Of a DNA stretch of 64,000 bases, positions 23,946 through 33,331 are shown one piece after another. The position numbers were made by a program, and so were the translations under genes. The DNA comes from an uncultured Prevotella sp. (GTDB lineage: Bacteria; Bacteroidota; Bacteroidia; Bacteroidales; Bacteroidaceae): NCBI GenBank assembly GCA_900315635.1, contig OMZV01000002.1:62001-126000 (forward strand), in the 5' to 3' direction. Within the stretch, counting starts at the first letter, position 1, and the number at the start of each line of letters is the position of its first letter. The notes below the pieces were generated by a model. That model made no database searches. It had not been told where the DNA came from and saw only the letters and a program-made list of their open reading frames with translations.

Positions 23946-24335
23946 ATGAAAAAGATTGTATTATCAGTAGCAGTGGCTGTGGTTGTTGCTACAAGTGTGG
24001 CTCTTGCAGCAGTTAATGGTGGTGGAGTTATGCGCAAGCAGGGTAAGACTTACATCGTAAACACTACCACTCTGTGCAATCAGCGTGGCTTCCATGGTAC
24101 TACTCCGCTGGAGGTTTACATCAAGGGTAATAAGGTAGTGAAGGTTGTTCCTCTTAAGAATCAGGAGACACCACAGTTCTTCGGCAAGGTCCAGAATGGT
24201 CTTATTCCGAAGTTCGCGGGCAAGAACATCAATAGGGCTGCCAGCGTTGACGGTGTTTCAGGTGCCACCTTCTCCTCAAGGGCTGTGAAGGCTAACGTTG
24301 CTGCCGCCGTGGCTTATTATAAGAAACACAAATAA
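23946..24335 (+). CDS. Secreted FMN-binding domain protein
   Basis: 129 residues: a signal peptide (LSVAVAVVVATSVALA) and one FMN-binding domain. The motif VDGVSGATFSSRAV matches the D-G-x-S-G-A-T sequence on which flavin transferases attach FMN through a phosphoester bond to Thr, as in NqrC/RnfG. Here the domain stands alone, without a membrane-anchored partner nearby, so it is probably a small periplasmic electron carrier. Two cysteines are absent except for one in TTTLCNQRGF. A simple repeat follows. Confidence 0.85.
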   Translation: MKKIVLSVAVAVVVATSVALAAVNGGGVMRKQGKTYIVNTTTLCNQRGFHGTTPLEVYIKGNKVVKVVPLKNQETPQFFGKVQNGLIPKFAGKNINRAASVDGVSGATFSSRAVKANVAAAVAYYKKHK

Positions 24336-24478
24336 AAAAGAGAAGAGTGAAGAACGAAGAGTGAAGAATCATACACATTGAATTCTATTTAATGGTAATT
24401 TGATTATTCACTCTTCGTTCTTCACTCTTCTCCTATAGAACTATTTGATTCTTCGTTCTTCACTCTACACTCTTCACT
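24335..24478. repeat. Dispersed GAAGAGTGAAGAA repeat, inverted pair
   Basis: Tandem AAGAGTGAAGAAC units at 24340-24370 are followed by inverted copies at 24406-24478, so the spacer can fold back on itself. The inverted copies run into the asd gene and encode its last residues. A related copy lies at 44380-44411. Confidence 0.75.
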
Positions 24479-25473
24479 TTGATAAGGTATTCAGCAATCT
24501 GCACGGCATTCAGTGCTGCGCCTTTGCGGATTTGGTCACCTGTAAGCCACAGCGTATTGCTGTTGTCGTCGGCTAAGTCCTTGCGTATACGGCCTACAAA
24601 GACATCATCCTTACCGGCTGAATCGAGCGGCATCGGGTAGACATAATTCTGTGGATCATCAACGAGCGTTACGCCAGGGGCCTTCTTCAGAGCCTCACGG
24701 ATTTCCTCAACGCTCAGTGGGCGCTCGGTCTCGAACCATACACTCTCGGAGTGTGAGCGGAGTGAAGATACACGGACGCAGGTTGCGCTTGTGCGGACAT
24801 CGGAGTGCATAATCTTCCTTGTCTCGTTGAACATCTTCATCTCTTCCTTCGTGTAGTCGTTAGGTGTCATCTTGTCGATTTGCGGAATGACATTGTAAGC
24901 AAGCTGATGAGGGAATTTGTTGATGGTAGTTACGTGTCCGTCTTCGACCATCTCCTTGTATTGCTGCTCCAGTTCCTTCATTGCTGCGGCACCGGCTCCA
25001 CTGGCACTTTGGTAACTTGAGACGTGAATCTTCTTTATGTGGCTGAGCTTGTCGATAGGGTTCAGCACAACAACCATCATTATCGTTGTGCAGTTAGGGT
25101 TGGCGATAATGCCGCGTGGGCGGTTCAGCGCATCCTCAGGGTTTATCTCCGGAACAACCAATGGTACATCCGGATCCATTCGGAACTGTGAGCTATTGTC
25201 AATCATCACGGCTCCGTACTTCGTAATTGTATCGGCAAACTCGGCTGATGTGCCGCCGCCGGCACTGGTGAAAGCAATATCGACGCCCTTGAAGTCGTCG
25301 TTGTGCTGAAGTTCCTTGACTGTATATTCCTTTCCCTTGAACGGATACTTGCGGCCGGCGGAACGCTTCGAACCGAACAACAACAGGTCGTCAATAGGGA
25401 AATTTCTCTCTGCCAGAATGCGAAGGAACTCTTGTCCTACAGCACCGCTAGCACCAACAATAGCTACTCTCAT
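24460..25473 (-). CDS. asd: Aspartate-semialdehyde dehydrogenase
   Basis: 337 residues. NADP-binding [14 protein letters not shown] at the N-terminus, catalytic Cys in [11 protein letters not shown] (about residue 127), GSTG-like [16 protein letters not shown], and [13 protein letters not shown] for the active-site His. It reduces aspartyl phosphate to the semialdehyde on the route to lysine, diaminopimelate, threonine and methionine. The last residues (KVKSVE) and the stop are encoded by the GAAGAGTG simple repeat, so the original C-terminus has been altered. Confidence 0.95.
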   Translation of the reverse strand: MRVAIVGASGAVGQEFLRILAERNFPIDDLLLFGSKRSAGRKYPFKGKEYTVKELQHNDDFKGVDIAFTSAGGGTSAEFADTITKYGAVMIDNSSQFRMDPDVPLVVPEINPEDALNRPRGIIANPNCTTIMMVVVLNPIDKLSHIKKIHVSSYQSASGAGAAAMKELEQQYKEMVEDGHVTTINKFPHQLAYNVIPQIDKMTPNDYTKEEMKMFNETRKIMHSDVRTSATCVRVSSLRSHSESVWFETERPLSVEEIREALKKAPGVTLVDDPQNYVYPMPLDSAGKDDVFVGRIRKDLADDNSNTLWLTGDQIRKGAALNAVQIAEYLIKVKSVE

Positions 25474-25504
25474 AATACTTTCCTTTCTTTCTAATTTCCG
25501 TTTG

Positions 25505-25512
25505 CAAAATTA
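25505..25512 (-). promoter_or_regulatory. Promoter -7 box of asd
   Basis: TAATTTTG on the minus strand, 31 nt before the asd ATG. Confidence 0.6.
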
Positions 25513-25574
25513 GATATTTCCTTTTAAAACACAAAATTTAAGGACACTTATATTCATACTGATAATTTTTTCAG

Positions 25575-25582
25575 TAACTTTG
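25575..25582 (+). promoter_or_regulatory. Promoter -7 box of the CPA2 antiporter
   Basis: TAACTTTG followed by CAC, 30 nt before the ATG at 25613. Confidence 0.65.
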
Positions 25583-25612
25583 CACTTGATTTAGCATAAA
25601 ACCTGCATACCC

Positions 25613-27730
25613 ATGCCCGATTTGTCACAGTATTTCCCAATAACAGACCCGACATTGATATTCTTTGTCGTACTGCTGATTATCCTTTTTGCACCGATAA
25701 TCATGGGTCGTCTGCGCATTCCACATCTTATCGGAATGGTTCTTGCGGGTATAATTGTCGGCAAATATGGACTGAATATCCTTAACCGTGATGATTCATT
25801 CGAACTGTTCGGACATGTAGGACTGTACTACATAATGTTCCTTGCGGGTTTGGAAATGGATTTGGAGGGACTGAAGAAGAACCGTGTCCGTGTCGGTTTC
25901 TTCGGTATTCTGACGTTTGTCTTGCCGTTTCTGCTTACCTTTTGGTCGAGCAATGTACTGCTGAATCTCAGTATTCCAGCATCGCTTATGCTGGGATGTA
26001 TGATGGCTTCGAACACGCTGATAGCCTATCCGATAGTCGGAAGATATGGTTTGCAACGCCACACGGCTTCGACTCTGAGTGTAGGCTCGTCCATGATTTC
26101 GCTTTTCCTGGCTCTCGTCGTGCTGGCAGCAATTGTTAATTCGACCAGCGGAACAGGCGGAATATTCTGGCTTTTGTTCCTTGCAAAGATTATAGCGTTC
26201 TGTATTATCATGATATTGCTTATCCCTAGGCTCGTAAGATGGTTCCTTCGGAAGTACAGCGATTCAGTAATGCAGTTCATATTTGTCCTCTCGATACTCT
26301 TCTTTAGTGCCGCACTATCCGGTTATATAGGGCTGGAAGGAATATTCGGAGCATTCTTTGCAGGTCTTGTCCTGAACAGATTCATCCCGAAAATATCCCC
26401 ACTGATGAACAGAATCGAGTTCATCGGTAATGCATTGTTCATCCCTTATTTCCTTATCGGAGTAGGAATGCTTATCAATATCAGGCTCCTTTTCCATGGC
26501 GGAGCAGTCCTGATGATAATGATCTGCCTTGTGGTTTTCGGCACATTGGGCAAGGCTTTGGCTGCTTATGGGACTACAGCGTTCTTCAGAATGCCCCGTC
26601 TAGGTGGCGATTTGATGTTCGGCTTGACCTCAGCTCATGCCGCCGGAGCCATCGCTATCGTCATGGTAGGCATTGAATTGGAGACTTCGCCGGGACAGAC
26701 ACTGCTCAACAATGCCGTTCTCAATGGCGTTGTACTGATGATTCTCTGTACGTGCATCATCTCATCGGTGGTAACTGAGAACTCAGCCCGTAAGATAAGG
26801 CTCAGGGAAAAGGAAACTCCAACAATCCATAATGTCGGCGATGACGAGAAATTTCTTGTCGCAGTAAAGTATCCGGAGTATGCTGACAACCTCATGTCGC
26901 TGGCTATGCTCATGCGCAACCCACGTCTCAACCGTGGCTTGATAGCGTTGAATGTGGTCTATGATGATGTCAACGCGTTGAAGAACCAGCAAGAGGGACG
27001 CCGCCTTCTGGAGCATATTAAGGACTATTGCAGTGCTGCCGATGTTCAAGTACAGACCCAAGTGCGCTTAGCAACGAACATAGCCAACGGAATAAAGCAT
27101 GCCTTCCGTGAGTATCAGGCGAGTGAGATTATAATGGGATTGCACTTCCATCCTGAGGTAACGAAGTCGTTCTGGGGACAGTTTACACAGAGCCTTTACA
27201 ACGGATTGAACCGTCAGATTATCATTGCCCGCATAAAACAACCGTTGAATACATTGCGGAAGATAATCGTGGCAGTGCCTTCCCGTGCTGAATATGAGCC
27301 AGGATTCAACCGCTGGCTGGAGCGTTTGACACGAATGGCGAGGAACCTTGATTGCCGGATAGAGTTCCACGGACGCAATGAGTCATTGGAACTTATCCGT
27401 GAGTTCATTGTCAACCGCCATCCGAACACCCGTGCGGAATATGTCGAAATGAAGCATTGGAATGAATTGCCGGAGCTCGCCTCGTCGATAAAGGATGACC
27501 ATATATTCGTTGTGGTGACTGCCCGTCAGGGAACAATATCCTACAAGAACGCTCTGGAACGCCTGCCGCAGGAGATTGAACAGCACTTCAACGGGCGCAG
27601 TATAATGATAGTTTATCCTGACCAGTATGGCGAATCGATGGAACACATGACCTTCGCTCAACCACAACATACCGAAGAGCGCTCGGCATACGATTGGATA
27701 AAAGACAAGATTAGCAGATTAAGAAGATGA
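25613..27730 (+). CDS. Cation:proton antiporter (CPA2/Kef) with UspA-like C-terminus
   Basis: 705 residues. Residues of about 15-400 hold 12-13 membrane helices with Na_H_Exchanger features ([53 protein letters not shown]). The last about 300 residues are soluble, with two repeats resembling universal-stress-protein folds ([40 protein letters not shown]). It exchanges monovalent cations for protons in the inner membrane, and the soluble part probably regulates it. Its stop overlaps the ATPase start by 4 nt. Confidence 0.9.
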   Translation: MPDLSQYFPITDPTLIFFVVLLIILFAPIIMGRLRIPHLIGMVLAGIIVGKYGLNILNRDDSFELFGHVGLYYIMFLAGLEMDLEGLKKNRVRVGFFGILTFVLPFLLTFWSSNVLLNLSIPASLMLGCMMASNTLIAYPIVGRYGLQRHTASTLSVGSSMISLFLALVVLAAIVNSTSGTGGIFWLLFLAKIIAFCIIMILLIPRLVRWFLRKYSDSVMQFIFVLSILFFSAALSGYIGLEGIFGAFFAGLVLNRFIPKISPLMNRIEFIGNALFIPYFLIGVGMLINIRLLFHGGAVLMIMICLVVFGTLGKALAAYGTTAFFRMPRLGGDLMFGLTSAHAAGAIAIVMVGIELETSPGQTLLNNAVLNGVVLMILCTCIISSVVTENSARKIRLREKETPTIHNVGDDEKFLVAVKYPEYADNLMSLAMLMRNPRLNRGLIALNVVYDDVNALKNQQEGRRLLEHIKDYCSAADVQVQTQVRLATNIANGIKHAFREYQASEIIMGLHFHPEVTKSFWGQFTQSLYNGLNRQIIIARIKQPLNTLRKIIVAVPSRAEYEPGFNRWLERLTRMARNLDCRIEFHGRNESLELIREFIVNRHPNTRAEYVEMKHWNELPELASSIKDDHIFVVVTARQGTISYKNALERLPQEIEQHFNGRSIMIVYPDQYGESMEHMTFAQPQHTEERSAYDWIKDKISRLRR

Positions 27731-28395
27731 TAGACGTACGAAACATAACAAAGAGCTTCGGCTCATTACAAGTATTGAAAGGCATTGACCTTCATATAGA
27801 CAAAGGTGAAGTAGTAAGTATTGTCGGACCATCTGGTGCCGGCAAGACCACTCTTCTGCAGATTATCGGAACTTTGGACAAGCCTGATGGCGGCACTGTT
27901 GTCGTCGACGGAATAGACGTTGGCGACCTGTCGACCAATAAACTGAGTGATTTCCGTAATACACATATAGGCTTCGTGTTCCAGTTCCACCAGCTCTTGC
28001 CAGAGTTTACAGCCATTGAGAATGTGATGATTCCGGCATTTATAGCCGGTAAGAGCAAGTCGGAAGCTAAGCAGCGTGCCACGGAATTGCTTGAGTTTAT
28101 GGGACTTGCCGACCGCGCCAATCATAAGCCTAATGAGCTTTCAGGTGGTGAGAAACAGCGTGTAGCAGTCGCCCGTGCCCTTGTCAACAATCCTGCCGTT
28201 ATTCTTGCCGATGAGCCTTCGGGCTCCCTTGACTCCAAGAACAAGGCTGAACTCCATCAACTCTTCTTCGACCTCCGTGACAAGTTCGGTCAAACCTTCG
28301 TCATAGTGACCCACGATGAGAACCTCGCAGCTATCACCGACAGAACCATTCACCTTAAGGATGGACAGATCGTGGACGGACAGAAGGATATTTAG
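27727..28395 (+). CDS. lolD: ABC transporter ATPase, LolD type
   Basis: 222 residues. Walker [13 protein letters not shown]-loop [17 protein letters not shown], signature [15 protein letters not shown], Walker [13 protein letters not shown] and switch His in [10 protein letters not shown]. Sequence and length match the LolD/MacB class that drives release of lipoproteins from the inner membrane. No permease (LolC/E) is nearby. It overlaps the antiporter gene (ATGA), so the two are translationally coupled although functionally unrelated. A close relative such as FtsE or MacB-ATPase cannot be excluded. Confidence 0.85.
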   Translation: MIDVRNITKSFGSLQVLKGIDLHIDKGEVVSIVGPSGAGKTTLLQIIGTLDKPDGGTVVVDGIDVGDLSTNKLSDFRNTHIGFVFQFHQLLPEFTAIENVMIPAFIAGKSKSEAKQRATELLEFMGLADRANHKPNELSGGEKQRVAVARALVNNPAVILADEPSGSLDSKNKAELHQLFFDLRDKFGQTFVIVTHDENLAAITDRTIHLKDGQIVDGQKDI

Positions 28396-28418
28396 AAGAC
28401 AGAAAGAAGTTTCTTCTT

Positions 28419-28477
28419 AAGACAGAATGAGATTCGTCCCATGTCATATATTATTTGTCATTATGTCATTCTGTCTT
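28419..28477. terminator. Possible terminator hairpin after the ABC ATPase
   Basis: A perfect 12-bp inverted repeat, AAGACAGAATGA (28419-28430) and its complement (28466-28477), has a 35-nt AT-rich loop and no strong T-tract. It may attenuate readthrough into the next gene. Confidence 0.4.
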
Positions 28478-28491
28478 TATAAAGCAATAGA

Positions 28492-29400
28492 ATGTCTATT
28501 AAAAGAGATATTATGACTAGAATACAATTAGGAAAATACAATAAGCTTAAGGTCGTAAAGAAAGCTTATAAGCACACGGGTGCACGGATAGGGGAGAAAG
28601 AAGAATTCGGACTCTACCTTGACGGAGGCGACGACGGAGAAATACTTATGCCTGAGAAGTACGTGCCTGAGGGAACGGTGATAGGCGACGAAGTGAATGT
28701 CTTCGTCTATCTCGACCAGGACGAGCGCCCTGTTGCAACAACCGAGAAACCGCTGGCGCAGGCTGGCGAGTTCGCTTTCCTGGAATGCGCATGGGTGAAC
28801 CAGTATGGCGCTTTCCTCGACTGGGGCGTTACTAAGAACCTCTTCTGTCCGTTCCGTGAGCAGAAGCGCAAGATGGAAGTCGGCGAGATGTACATTGTTT
28901 ATATATATGTCGACGATGCCAGCTACCGTCTCGTGGCGTCAGCTAAGGTCGACAAGTTCCTCAGCCACATCACAAACGACGACCTTAAGGACTATCATCA
29001 CGGAACAAAGGTCGACCTTCTTATTTGGCAGAAGACCGACCTCGGCTTTAAGGTAATCATCAACAATAAGTTCGGAGGACTCATTTACGACGACCAGATA
29101 TTCAAGTATGTCCACACTGGAGACCGAATGGAAGGCTATATCGACGTCATCCGTACCGACGGAAAGATCGACTGCACCCTTCAGCCAACCGGTATGAGAC
29201 AGACAGAAGACTTCGCCAAGACCCTTCTCGATTATCTGAAAGAGCATGGCGGAGTCTGCGAAATGGGTGACAAGAGCGATGCCGAGGTTATCAAGCGGGC
29301 TTTCCACGTCTCGAAGAAAGTGTTCAAGCGAGCCATCGGAGACCTCTACAAGCGCCGGCTTATCACCGTCGAACCAACACGTATAAGCTTGGTTAACTGA
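28492..29400 (+). CDS. CvfB-type S1-domain RNA-binding protein
   Basis: 302 residues. N-terminal OB/S1-like domains (YNKLKVVKKAYKHTGARIG; GEFAFLECAWVNQYGAFLDWG), a third S1-like segment (HTGDRMEGYIDVIRTDGKIDC) and a C-terminal winged helix (DAEVIKRAFHVSKKVFKRAIG). CvfB proteins bind RNA and affect virulence or ribosome-linked functions in Gram-positives; the Bacteroidetes role is unknown. The start could also be the ATG at 28513. It ends just before the convergent fucosidase gene. Confidence 0.88.
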   Translation: MSIKRDIMTRIQLGKYNKLKVVKKAYKHTGARIGEKEEFGLYLDGGDDGEILMPEKYVPEGTVIGDEVNVFVYLDQDERPVATTEKPLAQAGEFAFLECAWVNQYGAFLDWGVTKNLFCPFREQKRKMEVGEMYIVYIYVDDASYRLVASAKVDKFLSHITNDDLKDYHHGTKVDLLIWQKTDLGFKVIINNKFGGLIYDDQIFKYVHTGDRMEGYIDVIRTDGKIDCTLQPTGMRQTEDFAKTLLDYLKEHGGVCEMGDKSDAEVIKRAFHVSKKVFKRAIGDLYKRRLITVEPTRISLVN

Positions 29401-29432
29401 GCCCTATAGCCCAGTTAACCTTGCTGGGGCGC

Positions 29433-32400
29433 TTAGCCCTTTATCATCTTTTTCCCATCCTGAATGACTATTCCACGAAAGGAATTGTTTACACGCTGTC
29501 CTGCAATGTTGTACATTGCATGGTCAGCTTTTTTTTTGCTGCCTGCATCCTGGCGGACATTGACTATACCGTCAGTATTCTCATTAATGAGAGTAATCTC
29601 CTGACCGGCAGTTGTCGGAATGTCATAGACCCAAGTTGTAGGCAACTTAGTCTCGGGTATCTTACTCATGTCCTTGACTATAGGGTCAGGAGTGTTGTAA
29701 GGCTGCATCAACGGATTGGAGTTATCGCCCGAAGCGGCTTTGAGTTCAGTGCCATCAATGTTCTTCAATGGAGTAGCTGAGCGCAGACGGAGATTACCGC
29801 CAACAGTCGACTTGATGGTAACAGCCATCACTTCACCGTTGTTCCACCGCATATCCTCGACAACGAATCCACCACGCGAGCGCAATCCCTTAACCTCGCC
29901 TTCAGCTTTCCAGTCTGTTGGCAGTGCAGGAAGAAGGTGCAGGAATCCGGCGTGCGACTGTATAAGCATCTCCGCAATGGCTGCAGTAGCTCCAAAGTTA
30001 CCGTCAATTTGGAATGGCGGATGAGCGTCGAACATGTTGGCGTAAGAGCCGCCGTCAGATGCGCTGATAGTCACGTTCGGGTCGAGAAGAACCAATTGAT
30101 TCTTCAGAATCTTCATTGCATGGTCGCCGTCGAGCATGCGAGCCCACATAGCTTCCTTCCAGCCCATCGACCATCCACGGGCTCCGTCGCCACGACCGAC
30201 AAGACTCTTGTGGACACCTTGGAACAGAGTAGGATTCATGTAAGGCGAAACCTGGCTGCCAGGATAGGCTCCCCACAGATGAGACAGATGGCGGTGACCG
30301 GATGTCTCAAGGTCCCAGTCCTCCTGCCACTCCTGTACCTGTCCGTACTTTCCAATCTTCCATGGGGTGATGCGGGCCTTCAGAGCGTCGAGCGAGTCGG
30401 CAAATGCAGCGTCACGATTAAGCGCACGGGCAGCAAGAGCCGTGTTCTTCAATAGGTCATAGACCATCTCGTTGTCCATTGCGATACCTCCGAAGAGGGC
30501 AATATTGTTCTCAGTTCCGTCGGCTTTAGTGTACTTGCCGATGCCCGGATGGTTCTCAGGCGAATTACTCGGGCAAACAACCATGTAATGGGTGTTAGGG
30601 TCCTCGACGAGGAAGTCCTGGAAGAACTGCGACGCGCCCTTCATCATCGGGTAGACATCAGCCAGATAGTTCTTGTCGCCAGAGAAGAGATAACGCTCCC
30701 AGAGGTGTGAGCAGAACCAGGCATTGCATGTCGGCCATACACCTACTGTGCCGTTGTCGACAGCTCCGGTGGTGCGCCAGATGTCGGTATTGTGGTGCAG
30801 AACCCATCCGCGTGCGCCATACATCTTCTGAGCCGTGGTAGCTCCGGTGACGCTGACGTCCTTGATAAGGTTGATGAATGGCTCATGGCATTCAGCCAGA
30901 TTGGTGACCTCAGCCGGCCAGTAGTTCATCTCAACATTTATGTTCGACGTATACTTGGAGTCCCATGCCGGATACTGGCGGGCGTCAGGGTTCCATATTC
31001 CCTGCAGGTTGGCAGGCTGGGTGCCCGGCTGTGACGATGAAATGAGCAGATAACGACCGAACTGGAAGTAGTTGGCAGCAAGCTGAGGGTCGTTGACCTT
31101 ATGGAATTCCTTTATACGCTGTTCGGTATTCTTCTCCTCCTGTGCCGCATTATCGCCCAGCTCAACGTCAACACGGTTGAACTGGCTGCCGTATTTGGCC
31201 TCATGGTCGGCAAGAGTTGTAGCGTAATCCTTGCCTTTAGCCTCATAGCTGGTCAGATAGGACAGGGCGGTAGCGCTGGCATCACCGCTCACGTCGTTGT
31301 ACTTCTTGAAGTTTGTTGCCTGAGAGATAACGATTGTGGCGTGGCTTGCCCCACTGACGATAAGCTGGGGAGCATTGGTTGCCGGACCGGCTGTTCCCTG
31401 TCCGTAGATATTCGTCTTGCCGTTGGTGATGGTTCCGTCGCAATCGATAATCCTTATATATGTGCAGAGATTGAGCTTGTTGTCGACACCCTCGCTCTGT
31501 GAACGTGCCGGACCCATGGTAGCCTTTATGGTGTGGTCGTCATAAAGTTCGTTGGTCAGAAGCTTCTCAATGTTGGTTTTGTTACATCCCGTGTAAGCCA
31601 CATTGAAGTTCAGCTTGCCTGCCTCCGATGCCTCCAGACGGACTATCGTGACATTATCGTCGAACGAGGTGAATACCGTGCGCTTGTAGTCGACGCCGCT
31701 TACATTGTACTGGACATTGCTTGTGGCTGTGTTCATGTCGAGATAACGTACATAGCCCTCAGCGTCGACAGCGTCTGAAGTCTGTCCCGGTTCCTCGTCG
31801 TCGAACCTCTGTCCAGGGAAGCTCAACAGCAATTCACCTGCGGCACGGTAGCTGGCTCCGTGAGAGCCTTGCGACATCCAGTTTCTGACGGCAAGGTCCT
31901 GAACTGATGCGTAGTCCTTGGCGAAAATGCCATTCTGCACCTGCTTGAGTACACTCTTGGCATTGGCGTTGTAGTTCTCGTTAGGTCCTTCGTCCCAAAA
32001 TGTATCCTCATTGAGCTGAAGAGTATCACAGGCGATGCCTCCCGAGTGCATCACTCCCAGACGACCGTTGCCCAGGGGCAGAGCCTCCTCCCAGTACTTG
32101 GCTGGGCGATTGTACCACAAGTGGTTCTTGCTCTCAATCTTCGGAGCCGGAACAGGGTCGGTAGCCGCGGTGGTGAATGTCAGCTCGACAGGCTTTGCGG
32201 ATACATTTCCGGCAAGGTCGGCGACCGATGAGCCTGCAAGACGGAACGTGTAAGAAGTGCTCTTGTCGAGAGTCTCATAGATGTAGCGCACAACATTGCC
32301 ACTGACTACGCCCGGCAACTCCTGAGTTGCAGTGGTCGCGTTGTTGGTCAGGGTAGCCTTCGCCGTCGTGTTGACAGCCTCGTTCCATGTCAATGCAATC

Positions 32401-33158
32401 TTTCCCGATGTCGGAACATTGGCAGCTCCGTCGGCAGGGCGTGTCGACTTGAGCGTCGGGGCCTCATGGTCGTCGGCGAGGATATTGACATACTTGAGGT
32501 TGTAGTTGCTCTTCTTCGTTGCCGACTGAATGAGAATCCTCACAATGACATTAGCCTTATTGTCGGCGTTGAGGCTGTAGTGGGCGTCGATGTACTTGTT
32601 CCAGTGGCTTCCGCTGACGTAATCGTCGAGTGTGGTCCATGTCGTTCCGCCGTCGGTAGAGTATATGACGCCGAACTTCGTCGAGCTGCTGCTGCCGTCG
32701 CCGATGGCAAAATCGACCTTGATATTGTTCAGGTTGACGGTAGGAAACGACACCTCGAAATACTGGTCGTGCTTCGATGCGTCGCCATAGTCGGCTTTGG
32801 CTGTAAACTTATCGACCGAGCCGGTGTTCAGGCGGAGCACGTAGGTGGAACTGCTCTGCCTCACCTGCCATTTGCCGTCGCTGGTCTTGAGCGACAACTT
32901 GAAGTCGGACTGGATTCCGGAGAACGTGTTCGGCAGGAAGATAGGCTGTTTCTGCTTCCATGCCACATTCGACAGCTCTTTCCATCCGCTGCCGTCCGGG
33001 GTGTAAGTGACGACGCTTCCGTTAGCCGATTCGTCCCATCCCTCGGAGAAAACCCATGACGCAATGGTCGTCTGGGTTGCCGCATGACTGACAGCAAAGC
33101 CTGAAAGGGTAATCAGGAATGCCGCCACGATGCGGAGAGAATTTGATAAATGGTGCAT
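29433..33158 (-). CDS. GH95 alpha-L-fucosidase, multidomain, with C-terminal sorting-like tail
   Basis: 1241 residues. Signal peptide; a jelly-roll-like N-terminal domain (about 30-230); an Ig-like Big_5 domain ([20 protein letters not shown], about 235-335); then GH95 from [19 protein letters not shown] (near residue 346). Family landmarks: [27 protein letters not shown] (Asn pair, near 738), [11 protein letters not shown] (Glu, near 868) and [14 protein letters not shown] (Asp, near 1050). These match the catalytic residues of inverting alpha-1,2-fucosidases; some GH95 act on galactosides. The last about 30 residues (YNIAGQRV...[13 protein letters not shown]) resemble the short sorting tail of secreted Prevotella proteins. 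It would release fucose from mucin or plant glycans. A divergent regulator probably controls it. Confidence 0.93.
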   Translation of the reverse strand: MHHLSNSLRIVAAFLITLSGFAVSHAATQTTIASWVFSEGWDESANGSVVTYTPDGSGWKELSNVAWKQKQPIFLPNTFSGIQSDFKLSLKTSDGKWQVRQSSSTYVLRLNTGSVDKFTAKADYGDASKHDQYFEVSFPTVNLNNIKVDFAIGDGSSSSTKFGVIYSTDGGTTWTTLDDYVSGSHWNKYIDAHYSLNADNKANVIVRILIQSATKKSNYNLKYVNILADDHEAPTLKSTRPADGAANVPTSGKIALTWNEAVNTTAKATLTNNATTATQELPGVVSGNVVRYIYETLDKSTSYTFRLAGSSVADLAGNVSAKPVELTFTTAATDPVPAPKIESKNHLWYNRPAKYWEEALPLGNGRLGVMHSGGIACDTLQLNEDTFWDEGPNENYNANAKSVLKQVQNGIFAKDYASVQDLAVRNWMSQGSHGASYRAAGELLLSFPGQRFDDEEPGQTSDAVDAEGYVRYLDMNTATSNVQYNVSGVDYKRTVFTSFDDNVTIVRLEASEAGKLNFNVAYTGCNKTNIEKLLTNELYDDHTIKATMGPARSQSEGVDNKLNLCTYIRIIDCDGTITNGKTNIYGQGTAGPATNAPQLIVSGASHATIVISQATNFKKYNDVSGDASATALSYLTSYEAKGKDYATTLADHEAKYGSQFNRVDVELGDNAAQEEKNTEQRIKEFHKVNDPQLAANYFQFGRYLLISSSQPGTQPANLQGIWNPDARQYPAWDSKYTSNINVEMNYWPAEVTNLAECHEPFINLIKDVSVTGATTAQKMYGARGWVLHHNTDIWRTTGAVDNGTVGVWPTCNAWFCSHLWERYLFSGDKNYLADVYPMMKGASQFFQDFLVEDPNTHYMVVCPSNSPENHPGIGKYTKADGTENNIALFGGIAMDNEMVYDLLKNTALAARALNRDAAFADSLDALKARITPWKIGKYGQVQEWQEDWDLETSGHRHLSHLWGAYPGSQVSPYMNPTLFQGVHKSLVGRGDGARGWSMGWKEAMWARMLDGDHAMKILKNQLVLLDPNVTISASDGGSYANMFDAHPPFQIDGNFGATAAIAEMLIQSHAGFLHLLPALPTDWKAEGEVKGLRSRGGFVVEDMRWNNGEVMAVTIKSTVGGNLRLRSATPLKNIDGTELKAASGDNSNPLMQPYNTPDPIVKDMSKIPETKLPTTWVYDIPTTAGQEITLINENTDGIVNVRQDAGSKKKADHAMYNIAGQRVNNSFRGIVIQDGKKMIKG

Positions 33159-33202
33159 AAATTTGTTTTAGTTGATTGTTTGAAATTGATTTTCCAATGG
33201 TG

Positions 33203-33210
33203 CAAAATTA
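33203..33210 (-). promoter_or_regulatory. Promoter -7 box of the GH95 gene
   Basis: TAATTTTG on the minus strand, 44 nt before the ATG at 33158. Confidence 0.6.
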
Positions 33211-33296
33211 GCCTTATTAGGGCGTGTAAGGGTGGAAAATAGTCCTTAAAAAGGGGAATTTTGTACACGAGAGGGTATAGTGGAAAAATTTTTATT

Positions 33297-33304
33297 TACC
33301 TTTG
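33297..33304 (+). promoter_or_regulatory. Promoter -7 box of the second propeller/AraC regulator
   Basis: TACCTTTG, 27 nt before the chosen ATG at 33332. A TTG at 33302 lies inside the box, so it cannot be the start. Confidence 0.65.
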
Positions 33305-33331
33305 TATGCGATTAAACCAAATTGTAAACCG